The notes below the pieces were generated by a model, which saw only the letters and a list, made by a program, of their open reading frames with translations, did no database searches and had not been told where the DNA came from. The position numbers were made by a program, and so were the translations under genes. 44,902 nt of DNA from Fibrobacterota bacterium (GTDB lineage Bacteria > Fibrobacterota > Chitinivibrionia > Chitinivibrionales > Chitinispirillaceae). Numbering within the stretch: the stretch's first letter is position 1; each line of letters begins with the position of its first letter. Location of the stretch: positions 1-44,902 of the forward strand of contig JAEZKP010000001.1 in assembly GCA_023436145.1 (NCBI GenBank). The letters run 5' to 3'. This document shows, in pieces, positions 17,573 through 26,075 of this stretch.

Positions 17573-18840
17573 AAGTCTCTGAAAGTATTATCTCATTGAT
17601 GGTCCATGGATATAGTGCACTCTTAACACTGATTCGTTTTATTGTTTTTCCTTTTCTAAAAAATGTGGACCGTCAAAGGAAATGGGATCTTTCGGGACGA
17701 CAGAAGATTCCGGCTGCAGTGAGAGATTATCGTCAGAAAAGAGTCGTATGGGTTCATGCTGCGTCACTGGGAGAAGCAAAGCTGCTTTGCAAGTTTCTGT
17801 TGATTCTTGAGCAGCGTAATCCTGAGGACATGTATTTAGTGACAGCGGTAACCAGAACCGGTGTTGAATATCTGGAGAAAAACTCACCTGACTCTGTGTG
17901 TGCTATTGGTTTTTTTCCCCTGGATACGATTGCCCTGGTGAGAAAAATAATCAATCATTACCATGTCTGCAGGGTCTGGCTTCTGGAAACTGAACTGTGG
18001 CCATCAATGCTCTGGACTCTTAAACATATGGCAATACCGGTGGGTGTAGTTAACGGGCGCATTGAGGAGGATTCATTTGTCAGGTATCAGCGTTTCCGGT
18101 TCCTTCTGAATTATTTCTTTAAAGATTTCGATATTATACTGGCGCAAAATGAAACATATGCAGATCGGTTCAGGGCTCTTGGAGTCAGAGATGAGTGTAT
18201 TCATGTCACAGGTAATATTAAAGGTCATGTCATTATCAAAAGACCACCGGTGCATGACTGGAAAAGCATCCGCCGGGGACTGGGACTTACTGAGGATGAT
18301 CTGGTGATAAGCTGCGGATGTATACACCGCGGTGAAGGTAATGTGATCAGACAGTGTTTTGATACATTGAAGAACCATGGAATTAACTGTAAAATGATCA
18401 TAGTGCCCAGATATCTTAACGAAATACCGGATCTGATGGGTGAAATTGGTGAAGGCCTGCTTCATATTGATGATATCACCACTTTATGCAAATGGCAAAT
18501 GTGTGTGATCGGAAAAATGGGGATTCTTGATGACATGTATATGATCGCTGATGCGGCAATAATCGGTGGAACTTTCTCAGATGTCGGAGGCCATAATGTC
18601 TGGGATGCAGCACGCTTCGCCATACCGGTTTTTTTTGGCCCTGACTACCGCACACAAGTTGATGGATGTGAAAAACTCGTGGATAACGGAGTGGGTTTCA
18701 AATCTCACAATGGACTGGAGCTGGCTGATCTGATAGCAAATGTACTTAAGAGGGAACCGAAAAAGTTTATGCAGGCACAGCTGCTGTTTATGGATAAAAT
18801 TAATCAAAGTCAATCTGTACTGGGACCGTTATTACCATGA
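17569..18840 (+). CDS. waaA: 3-deoxy-D-manno-octulosonic acid transferase
   Basis: WaaA/KdtA adds Kdo to the lipid A precursor at the cytoplasmic face of the inner membrane. The 423-residue protein has an N-terminal hydrophobic anchor (ALLTLIRFIVFPFL), then a GT-B fold. WVHAASLGEAKLL contains the conserved Glu69, the LETELWP motif is present, and the C-terminal part has GGTFSDVGGHNVWDAA, the family's donor-site signature. Length is normal. It overlaps both neighbours by 4 nt. Mono- or bifunctionality cannot be told from sequence. Confidence 0.93.
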   Translation: MKVSESIISLMVHGYSALLTLIRFIVFPFLKNVDRQRKWDLSGRQKIPAAVRDYRQKRVVWVHAASLGEAKLLCKFLLILEQRNPEDMYLVTAVTRTGVEYLEKNSPDSVCAIGFFPLDTIALVRKIINHYHVCRVWLLETELWPSMLWTLKHMAIPVGVVNGRIEEDSFVRYQRFRFLLNYFFKDFDIILAQNETYADRFRALGVRDECIHVTGNIKGHVIIKRPPVHDWKSIRRGLGLTEDDLVISCGCIHRGEGNVIRQCFDTLKNHGINCKMIIVPRYLNEIPDLMGEIGEGLLHIDDITTLCKWQMCVIGKMGILDDMYMIADAAIIGGTFSDVGGHNVWDAARFAIPVFFGPDYRTQVDGCEKLVDNGVGFKSHNGLELADLIANVLKREPKKFMQAQLLFMDKINQSQSVLGPLLP

Positions 18841-19946
18841 CCGCTCATGTGCATTTCTTCTGTGGTGATGAAGTTGTAGGCAGGGAACGGGCTAAAATGA
18901 AGCTTCTAAACAGCATCAAAGAGCTTCATGGTAATATCACCATCGAAAACTTCGATTTTGATACTGATGACATCTCTGCATTTATGGAAAGCCTGCTCAC
19001 TCCTTCGCTTTTTCAGGATATACGGGTATTCCAGATTCATCGCGCTCACCTTCTAGGCGAAAACGAAGTTAAAAAACTAAATAAATTGCTGGATTCTCTT
19101 CCACCCGATACATATATCATAATCGAAATCGATGAGGAGAAAAAAGGTAAGACCGATTATAAGGCGATCAAAAAATTCAAGATTGAAAAAAGATGCGAAT
19201 CTAAGCAAAGTGACTGTGTTTTCCTGGAATTCCCGAAACCTGCCGAATATCGAATCGGAGCATGGCTGGTAGAACAGCTGCCACGACTCTTTAACCGGAC
19301 TATCACCAAAACTGATGCTGATTTCCTGGTTGATCTGGTGGGAAATGATTTAAGCTTACTTTACTCGGAACTGCAGAAAATTGACACTCATCTTTCAGCA
19401 GGAGAACCGGTTGAACACGAAATAATTGAAAAGATTGTCGGCTCCTCAAGGCAGATGACCGCTTTCGAGCTGGCTGCAGCTTTGGCTGAACGTCAATTTC
19501 CCAGAGTATTGCAGATAATCGATTCACTTTTTAATACCAGCGCTTTTGTACCTGCAATTGTATCTGCCATTTACAGACACTTCTGGGCTCTGTTTCGGAT
19601 CAGATGCTTTGCAAGTGCTAATCCTCAGGTGGTAAAGCGGTTTCAGAACGCAAAAGGTTATAACAACCCTGATCAGAATGAATGCGGTTTTGCCATAGGA
19701 CGGGCTGCCGGTCTTCTGGGTAATGGTGAACAGAGAAAAGTATATCCGGTAATAATTGCTTCCGGAATTGTTTCTCAAGCCAGAAATTTTACAGATCAGG
19801 AACTTAAAATTATTCTTAAATGGCTTCTTGAATTTGATTACGGGGTTAAGACCGGGAAGATCGAAGGTACACAGCAGGATTTACAAATGCTTTGCTTTAA
19901 AATCGACAGAGTCACCGAACTGCTCAGGGATGGGATTACAGATTGA
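18837..19946 (+). CDS. holA: DNA polymerase III subunit delta
   Basis: This is the clamp-loader delta subunit, which opens the beta sliding clamp. The 369-residue protein has the HolA layout: an N-terminal AAA+-like domain without Walker A (FFCGDEVVGRERA, then YIIIEIDEEKKGK), a middle lid (VDLVGNDLSLLYSELQKI) and a C-terminal helical collar (QDLQMLCFKIDRVTELLRDG). Family divergence is high, but the domain order and the position before truA support the call. ATGA overlap with waaA. Confidence 0.85.
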   Translation: MTAHVHFFCGDEVVGRERAKMKLLNSIKELHGNITIENFDFDTDDISAFMESLLTPSLFQDIRVFQIHRAHLLGENEVKKLNKLLDSLPPDTYIIIEIDEEKKGKTDYKAIKKFKIEKRCESKQSDCVFLEFPKPAEYRIGAWLVEQLPRLFNRTITKTDADFLVDLVGNDLSLLYSELQKIDTHLSAGEPVEHEIIEKIVGSSRQMTAFELAAALAERQFPRVLQIIDSLFNTSAFVPAIVSAIYRHFWALFRIRCFASANPQVVKRFQNAKGYNNPDQNECGFAIGRAAGLLGNGEQRKVYPVIIASGIVSQARNFTDQELKIILKWLLEFDYGVKTGKIEGTQQDLQMLCFKIDRVTELLRDGITD

Positions 19947-20677
19947 GATATTTTTTCAGAGTTGAATATGACGGAAGCAGTTATGGTGGATGGCAGCGAC
20001 AGCCAAATGCTGTAAGCATACAGGAATTGCTGGAAAAAGCATTTCAGACTGCTTTAAGGGAACCTGTTTCTATAGTCGGCGCAGGACGTACTGATGCAGG
20101 GGTGCATGCCAGGGGACAAGGAGCGCATCTGGATTCCGGAAAACCAATCGATATCAGGCGCTGCGAACTTTCAGTCAATGCCCTTTTGCCCAGGGAGATC
20201 GCAATCTATAATATGCAGCCGGTTAGTGATTCATTCCATGCACGATACTCGGCTACCAGCCGCCGCTATATATATAGGATGTGTACCAGGAAACGGCCGC
20301 TGAATTTTGAGAAGGTATGGATGATTTACTACCGGATCGATTGGGACCAGATAAGAAACAATATTGACTTCCTCAAGGGTGCTCATGATTTTACCTCATT
20401 CTGTGCATCCGGAAGTGACACGCCCAACAATGTCTGTACAGTTAAGAGTGTGACACTGGAAGAAAAGTCGGGATTTATAACTTTTACTATCGAAGCTGAC
20501 AGATTTATCTACAAAATGGTTAGAACGATTGTCGGAACATTGGTTGAAATAGGGCGGGGTAAGATCAGATCATCCATGGAGGAAATTATCGCTGGTAAAA
20601 ACAGGGCTCTTGCAGGTGAAACAGCACCTCCTTTCGGCCTTTTTCTGGAGAATGTTTTTTACCAGGAGGTGATATGA
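19943..20677 (+). CDS. truA: tRNA pseudouridine(38-40) synthase
   Basis: TruA modifies U38-U40 in the anticodon stem-loop. The 244-residue protein has catalytic Asp51 in GAGRTDAGVHARGQ, the N-terminal VEYDGSSYGGWQRQ motif, and FIYKMVRTIVGTLVEIGRG near the end. The start is TTG at 19943: it overlaps the holA stop (TTGA) and a GGGATGGGA stretch lies upstream. No in-frame ATG would preserve the N-terminal motif. Confidence 0.95.
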   Translation: MRYFFRVEYDGSSYGGWQRQPNAVSIQELLEKAFQTALREPVSIVGAGRTDAGVHARGQGAHLDSGKPIDIRRCELSVNALLPREIAIYNMQPVSDSFHARYSATSRRYIYRMCTRKRPLNFEKVWMIYYRIDWDQIRNNIDFLKGAHDFTSFCASGSDTPNNVCTVKSVTLEEKSGFITFTIEADRFIYKMVRTIVGTLVEIGRGKIRSSMEEIIAGKNRALAGETAPPFGLFLENVFYQEVI

Positions 20678-21918
20678 GAAGAAATTCTGATGGTAAAACT
20701 GCAGTATATCTGCTTTTTCTTGTACTTGGTATCGGCTTTGGGCTGATCGCCGGCGGAGAGTTTATGCGACGGCTGTCAAGTGGGCAGTTTAATTCGCTTT
20801 TCGTAAAGGAACAACCCCATGCTGACACTCTGGAAAGCAATGCCTCTGTCCGGGTCGCAGATACCACCAAGCCGGAAAAAACTGTTCAGCAGGATATCCT
20901 GGATACCCGAAAAAATGCAATCGTTAATGCCACCAGAAAGGTTGCTCCATGTGTAGTAGGAGTCGTGGTTACCCAGATTCAGGTGGTTAAAAATCCTTAT
21001 CAGACCAATGATTTTTTTGATTTTTTCTTCGGGCCCGAACTTATGCCCAGATACCGTGAAGTTGAAAGTATGGGGTCCGGTTTTGTTATCCGCAACGACG
21101 GAATGATACTGACAAATTACCATGTAGTCCAGAATGCCGCAAAATTGTACGTGAATTTTTCCGATGGACGCAGGATAGAAGGTAAAATAGTAGGAGTTGA
21201 TGAGAGATCTGATCTGGCTGTGATTTCGGTTAGCGGCAACGGATTTAAAAGTGTATCTTTTGGAAACTCCGAAGATGTAATGATCGGCGAATGGGCTATC
21301 GCCATAGGAAACCCGTTTCTTAATTTTATCAATGATGCACATCCAACAGTAACTGTAGGAGTTGTCAGTGCATTGAACAGGAATTTCGCACCTTCGGAAG
21401 GCGTTGTATATTATCAGGGTATGATTCAGACCGATGCAGCCATTAATCCCGGAAACAGTGGCGGGCCGCTGGTAAATGCACTGGGAGAAGTGATAGGTAT
21501 TAATACCTTTATCTTCACCGGCTCAAACTCCAACAAGGGCTCCATCGGTATCGGGTTTGCCATCCCCATCGAACGTGCCCGTAGAGTGGCCGAGGAGCTG
21601 ATCCGGTATGGAAAACGACGCCAGGTCTGGACCGGTATTTCTGTGCAGGATCTTAACCGTTCCATAGCTATTGCTCTGGATTATGAAAGTACAGACGGTG
21701 TTGTAATAGTCAGTGTACAACCGGGCAGTCCGGGTGAAAAAGCCGGCTTGAAACCCGGTGACATCCTGAAAAAAATGGGTAACCGGATGATCCAGACTCA
21801 TGCGGATATCGATGGATTCTTTCTGGATTATTTTGTCGGTGACAGTGTTAATATGGTTATAATCAGAAAATCTAAACAGATGCAGATGAATTTAATACTG
21901 AAAGAATATACCAAATAA
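20674..21918 (+). CDS. HtrA/DegP-family serine protease with one PDZ domain
   Basis: The 414-residue protein has an N-terminal membrane anchor or uncleaved signal (about residues 10-30), a trypsin-like domain with His150, Asp180 and Ser262 (GNSGGP), and a single C-terminal PDZ domain (residues about 310-410). One PDZ and an anchor fit DegS-like or generic HtrA proteases of envelope quality control. A strong GGAGGTGAT site precedes the ATG, which overlaps the truA stop by 4 nt. Confidence 0.93.
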   Translation: MRRNSDGKTAVYLLFLVLGIGFGLIAGGEFMRRLSSGQFNSLFVKEQPHADTLESNASVRVADTTKPEKTVQQDILDTRKNAIVNATRKVAPCVVGVVVTQIQVVKNPYQTNDFFDFFFGPELMPRYREVESMGSGFVIRNDGMILTNYHVVQNAAKLYVNFSDGRRIEGKIVGVDERSDLAVISVSGNGFKSVSFGNSEDVMIGEWAIAIGNPFLNFINDAHPTVTVGVVSALNRNFAPSEGVVYYQGMIQTDAAINPGNSGGPLVNALGEVIGINTFIFTGSNSNKGSIGIGFAIPIERARRVAEELIRYGKRRQVWTGISVQDLNRSIAIALDYESTDGVVIVSVQPGSPGEKAGLKPGDILKKMGNRMIQTHADIDGFFLDYFVGDSVNMVIIRKSKQMQMNLILKEYTK

Positions 21919-21946
21919 TTTCAATCAGATCGGAGAAAGGACAGAT

Positions 21947-22243
21947 ATGGCGGTTCCTTTAAAAGAAAAAAGAATCTCAACATTGATAATTGTCGTGCTG
22001 ATAGGAATTCTCATAGGTTCATATCTGAACAGTATCGTCAAAATGTTGCCAGGCGGAGAAAGTGTAGTCAAAACATTCTTCACATATAGTATTCCATTCG
22101 GCGTTGGAGATTTCGTTAACAACAAACCTGTATTAATTAACCTCCATGCCATTAGATTCCAGTTTGGTTTCCTGATTGAGTTCAGTTTACTGTCCATTAT
22201 CGGAATATTTATCAGTTTGTATTTTTTCCGCTGGTACAGATGA
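21947..22243 (+). CDS. DUF4321-like small membrane protein
   Basis: The 98-residue protein has two hydrophobic helices (about residues 10-30 and 75-95) and a central segment with NSIVKMLPGGESVVKTFF and LINLHAIRFQFGF. This pattern resembles DUF4321 proteins found in many bacteria, often near HtrA or cell-wall genes. It follows the protease by 28 nt with GAGAAAGGA upstream, so it is the last gene of this operon. Role is unknown. Confidence 0.7.
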   Translation: MAVPLKEKRISTLIIVVLIGILIGSYLNSIVKMLPGGESVVKTFFTYSIPFGVGDFVNNKPVLINLHAIRFQFGFLIEFSLLSIIGIFISLYFFRWYR

Positions 22244-22260
22244 TAAGAGAATGTGAGATT

Positions 22261-22445
22261 TCAGATATTTGATTTTAGATTTGAAGAGTCGGAATTTTAG
22301 ATTAAGAGTCGGAATTTTAGATTAAGAGCCGGAATTTTAGATTAGGAATCGGAATTTTAGATTAGGGAGTCGGAATTTTAGATTAGGGAATCGGAATTTT
22401 AGATCAGGGAATCGGAATTTTAGATTAAGAGCCGGAATTTTAGAT
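22261..22445. repeat. Tandem array of about 21-bp units
   Basis: After the 23-nt lead shared with 7919-7941, eight units of a 20-22 bp repeat follow, each with the core CGGAATTTTAGAT and a variable GAGTC/GAGCC/GAATC prefix. The units differ by single bases. There are no spacers, so it is not CRISPR. It lies just after the DUF4321 gene. Confidence 0.85.
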
Positions 22446-22461
22446 TTCCTATTTCTGCTTT

Positions 22462-22656
22462 CGACATTCGATATTCGATATTCGATATTCGATATTCGAT
22501 ATTTGGTATTTGGTATTTGTAATTTGGTATTTGTAATTTGGTATTTGTAATTTGGTATTTGGTATTTGGTATTTGTAATTTGGTATTTGGTATTTGGTAT
22601 TTGTAATTTGGTATTTGGTATTTGGTATTTGGTATTTGGTATTTGGTATTTGTAAT
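22462..22656. repeat. Low-complexity heptamer array (TATTTGG / TTCGATA)
   Basis: The array starts with ATTCGAT units and changes into TTTGGTA units with interspersed TTTGTAA, ending 19 nt before the gatA start. All six frames are open across it, so long frames here are artefacts. The unit length favours slippage, so copy number is likely to vary, which might alter the distance between a promoter and gatA. Confidence 0.85.
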
Positions 22657-22674
22657 GAAAGGATATTATTACCG

Positions 22675-24111
22675 ATGAGATTCTTCGGTGGCACAATTTC
22701 CGAACTGGTAAAGCAGGTCCGTGCAGGAGAGTATAGCTGCTGCGATCTGGCTGAGCGTTCACTCAAGCTTATTGAGAACGGAGACGGCAACATAAATTCC
22801 TTTGTTTCAGTTGAGCGGCAGAAAGCAATTGAGAGGGCAGAGCTGCTTGATAAGCTTCCCGCTGACAAAAAGGAAAAATTGCCTCTGTTGGGAATTCCTG
22901 TTGCGGTTAAGGATAATATCTGCACTATGGGGATAAAAACCACCTGCGGTTCCCGCATGCTTGAGAATTTTACTCCTCCCTATGATGCAGCCGTGGTGGA
23001 GATGCTTAATAATGCAGGTGCTGTGATTGTGGGAAAAACCAACATGGATGAGTTTGCCATGGGTTCAAGTACTGAGACTTCATTTTCCGGAATTACCCGC
23101 AACCCGGTAGATCCCGAAAGAATTCCAGGTGGTTCCAGCGGAGGAAGTGCTGCGGCTGTAAGTGCAGGATTTGTGCCTGCAGCGTTGGGCTCGGATACGG
23201 GGGGATCAATTCGCCAGCCATGCAGTCATTGTGGTGTAGTAGGGCTCAAACCAACTTATGGAAGAGTTTCCCGTTATGGACTGGTAGCATTTGCTTCCTC
23301 TTTAGATCAGATTGGGCCTGTTACCTCGGATGTCAGGGATGCCGGCCTGTTGCTCTCTATCCTTTCTGAAAAAGACAAACGCGATTCTACCAATGCCGGT
23401 AAACCTTTTACCGATGATTCTTCTATTTACAACGGTGACATAAGGGGAATGCGTATAGGACTTCCCAGAGAATATTTCGGTGATGGTCTTTCCGATGTAG
23501 TACGGAATCAATTAAATGCGCTTCTGGACAAAATGAAAAGTGCTGGCGCCACAGCTGTAGAAATCTCCCTGCCCCATGTCCAATATGCAATTGCTACTTA
23601 TTACATTGTCTGTACCGCTGAAGCATCGTCAAATCTTGCCCGTTATGATGGTGTCAAGTATGGGTTTAGAGATGTTTCAGCTGCAAATCTGCTGGATATG
23701 TACACCGAAACCAGGCAAAAGGGATTCGGAGATGAAGTGAAACGCAGAATAATGCTGGGGACTTATGTGCTCAGTTCAGGCTATTATGATGCCTATTATC
23801 TGAAAGCCGCAAAGGTGAGAACCTTAATTGCTCAGGATTTCACTGATGCATTCCGGGAATGTGACATAATAATGTCTCCGGTCACTCCTACTCCGGCTTT
23901 TAAGATCGGGGAAAAAACAGAAGATCCGCTGCAGATGTATCTTACGGATATCTACACTGTATCTGCAAATCTTGCCGGACTCCCGGGTATCAGTGTGCCT
24001 TGCGCTTCTGTGGATGGATTACCTGTAGGCGTTCAATTTATGGCTCCAGCCTGGAGGGAAGATATGATTCTCAAAGCTGGATTTGCTGCTCAGTGCATAT
24101 CTGACAGATGA
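22675..24111 (+). CDS. gatA: Asp/Glu-tRNA amidotransferase subunit A
   Basis: GatA releases ammonia from glutamine for conversion of Glu-tRNA(Gln)/Asp-tRNA(Asn). The 478-residue protein has the amidase-signature triad Lys79 (AVKDNI), cis-Ser154 in GGSSGGSAA, and Ser178 in GSDTGGSIR, at the same numbers as characterised GatA proteins. The start at 22675 has AAAGGA upstream; the in-frame extension into the repeat array is not real. gatC and gatB are not adjacent, unlike many gatCAB operons. It overlaps the NlpC gene by 4 nt. Confidence 0.94.
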   Translation: MRFFGGTISELVKQVRAGEYSCCDLAERSLKLIENGDGNINSFVSVERQKAIERAELLDKLPADKKEKLPLLGIPVAVKDNICTMGIKTTCGSRMLENFTPPYDAAVVEMLNNAGAVIVGKTNMDEFAMGSSTETSFSGITRNPVDPERIPGGSSGGSAAAVSAGFVPAALGSDTGGSIRQPCSHCGVVGLKPTYGRVSRYGLVAFASSLDQIGPVTSDVRDAGLLLSILSEKDKRDSTNAGKPFTDDSSIYNGDIRGMRIGLPREYFGDGLSDVVRNQLNALLDKMKSAGATAVEISLPHVQYAIATYYIVCTAEASSNLARYDGVKYGFRDVSAANLLDMYTETRQKGFGDEVKRRIMLGTYVLSSGYYDAYYLKAAKVRTLIAQDFTDAFRECDIIMSPVTPTPAFKIGEKTEDPLQMYLTDIYTVSANLAGLPGISVPCASVDGLPVGVQFMAPAWREDMILKAGFAAQCISDR

Positions 24112-24677
24112 TTCTCATGCCTGGGGCAAAAAGAATTTATGCCGGGGGGTGCATTCTTTGCGCGATTTTGGTGATTATCACAGGGTGTGCACCATCAATC
24201 CGTTACACCCGTGATTCTGCGCTGGGAAAAAGGGATACCGGGCAGCAAAATTATTCTGAAAAAATTACCGATGAATTGGTAAGTGATATATCTGTTTCCG
24301 GCATTCCTTCTGACCGGCTGCAGTCAGTCATCTCATCTTATATTGGTGCTCCTTACCGTCTGGGGGGGATGTCTGCAAAAGGATTCGATTGTTCCGGGTT
24401 TGTCTGCCTGGTATACAAAAAGGTTTTCAATGTTTCACTTCCCCGCTCATCCTCACAAATGCAACATTGTGGCAGAAGAATCTCATTGAAGGATGCCTCT
24501 GCTGGTGATCTGATCTTTTTCAGAAATTACAGGATTGGCAGGATAGGACATGTTGGCATTTATATGGGAGAGGGTCGTTTCGCTCATGCAAGTGTGAAGC
24601 ATGGAGTCAGATATAGTGACTTGCGCGAACCTTATTATAAAAAACGTTTGGCAATGATACGGAGGATTTTTAAATGA
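24108..24677 (+). CDS. NlpC/P60 family lipoprotein (peptidoglycan endopeptidase)
   Basis: The 189-residue protein has a lipobox ITGC (Cys27) and a C-terminal NlpC/P60 domain (about 70-185). The catalytic residues are Cys95 in FDCSGF, His148 in GHVGIYMG and His160 in FAHAS. Enzymes of this type cut D-Glu-meso-DAP bonds in stem peptides. It is membrane-anchored in the envelope and in an operon between gatA and pheA (4-nt overlaps on both sides). An alternative ATG lies 9 nt downstream. Confidence 0.9.
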   Translation: MILMPGAKRIYAGGCILCAILVIITGCAPSIRYTRDSALGKRDTGQQNYSEKITDELVSDISVSGIPSDRLQSVISSYIGAPYRLGGMSAKGFDCSGFVCLVYKKVFNVSLPRSSSQMQHCGRRISLKDASAGDLIFFRNYRIGRIGHVGIYMGEGRFAHASVKHGVRYSDLREPYYKKRLAMIRRIFK

Positions 24678-25537
24678 AAGTCGCTTATGCCGGCGAACGG
24701 GGTGCATTCGCCGAACTGGCTGCAATAGAATATTTCGGTAAAAAGTGTCAGTACATTGCAGTAGGTGATTTTTCCACAGTCTTTGAATCAGTTGCAAATG
24801 GAAACTGTGATTACGGTGTAATTCCCATTGAAAATTCCCTGGCTGGTTCGATTCATCAGAATTATGACCTGCTATTGGAAAGCAACACTCAGATTACCGG
24901 AGAAATCCTTTTAAAAATAGGTCATTGCCTGATTACCAACAAAAATGTAAAGCAGAAGGATCTCAAAAGTGTTTTTTCCCATCCGCAGGCCTTAGCCCAA
25001 TGTAAAAACTTCCTTAGAAAACACAAGGAACTTCAGGTTGTGCCATTTTCAAATACTGCTGCAGCTGTAAAAAAGATCAGAGATGAGAAATTGTCCGATG
25101 CAGCAGCGATCGCTTCCATGCAGGCAGCCATCGATTTCAACATGGATGTACTGGCATCCAATATTGAAGACCACAATTGTAATACCACCAGGTTTCTTAT
25201 CATTTCTGCCCGGACTAATAATACCAGTGCCGATCCTAAAAAAGTAAAGACCTCAATAGTTTTCTCTACCAAAGATCTTCCCGGTGCACTTTTTAAATGC
25301 CTGGCTGTGTTTGCATTGCGGGATATCAATCTTTTCAAGATAGAATCCAGACCAATTCATGGCAAGGGTTTTCAATATCTTTTCTATCTTGATCTGGAAG
25401 GTGATATGCGTCAGGATGCAGTCAGAAATGCAATTGATCATTTACAGGAACTTACTACTTTCTACCGGCTTCTGGGCTCCTATGAAATGGGAAAGTTGAT
25501 TGAGCCAAGCTATAACCGGCGGGAAATCAAAGATTAA
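24674..25537 (+). CDS. pheA: Prephenate dehydratase
   Basis: The 287-residue monofunctional enzyme converts prephenate to phenylpyruvate in phenylalanine synthesis. It has the N-terminal YAGERGAFAE motif, the substrate motif TRF at 172-174 and a C-terminal ACT domain with ESRP at 224-227, the phenylalanine-sensing site. No chorismate-mutase domain is present. The start overlaps the NlpC stop (ATGA) and AGGATT lies upstream. Confidence 0.95.
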   Translation: MKVAYAGERGAFAELAAIEYFGKKCQYIAVGDFSTVFESVANGNCDYGVIPIENSLAGSIHQNYDLLLESNTQITGEILLKIGHCLITNKNVKQKDLKSVFSHPQALAQCKNFLRKHKELQVVPFSNTAAAVKKIRDEKLSDAAAIASMQAAIDFNMDVLASNIEDHNCNTTRFLIISARTNNTSADPKKVKTSIVFSTKDLPGALFKCLAVFALRDINLFKIESRPIHGKGFQYLFYLDLEGDMRQDAVRNAIDHLQELTTFYRLLGSYEMGKLIEPSYNRREIKD

Positions 25538-25664
25538 CCACTGAACTGTTCTTCGTTGAACCAGTAAAGCATTCATTTCTTCTCATTCCGGTATTACAGA
25601 TCTGTTAATCTGGTATTAGGTTTTTCTTTAATCAAATTACCAGATGATGAAATCCGATCCATAT

Positions 25665-26001
25665 CAGAAATGTCAGGTTAGTTTAACAAACATAAAGACT
25701 GCGTTAGGAGCAGGGCACGCAAATAAATTCCAAATCACAAACACTAAATCCTAAAAAAATCCCAATTACCAACTATTCGAAATACAAACAAGAAAAAAAG
25801 CAGATAGAGGTCACTATCCTGTTTCGAATTTCGGATTTCGAATTCTCTATTCATTCTCATGTCCCTGTTTAGAATTTGGGTATTATAATTTGGATTTTGT
25901 TTGGAATTTAAGATTTGTGATTTGGTGCTTTCTGGTCTGAAAATCCAAATCTCAAGCTGTTTTTTGCAGTAATCTTTTGTTAAATTAACCGGACATATTT
26001 G
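25665..26001. mobile_element. MITE-like element, copy 1 (337 bp)
   Basis: 23-bp terminal inverted repeats (25665-25687 and 25979-26001; 19 of 23 positions agree) with core TGTCNGGTTA bound a non-coding, AT-rich interior. The interior holds the segment GGGCACGC...AAATTCCAAATCAC and, inverted near the other end, ATTTGTGATTTGGTGCTTTC. The same interior and ends recur at 31894-32454. No transposase is encoded. No clear target duplication is seen. Confidence 0.65.
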
Positions 26002-26075
26002 ATTCATATTGGAATTTGCTGAAACTCTCTCTATAATTAAAGTATGATGGTGTAACCTTTTTACAGGTTGGCTCT

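Noticed and set aside
22261..22656. CRISPR array
   Set aside because: Units are contiguous, 7-22 bp, with no unique spacers and no cas genes in the window.
22594..22674. N-terminal extension of gatA into the repeats
   Set aside because: The real start at 22675 has a ribosome site, and catalytic residue numbers match GatA only from there.
22337..22958. Long open frames across the repeat arrays
   Set aside because: Low-complexity heptamers keep all frames open; the translations are repeated Y-Q-I-P-N-T-K blocks with no protein signal.
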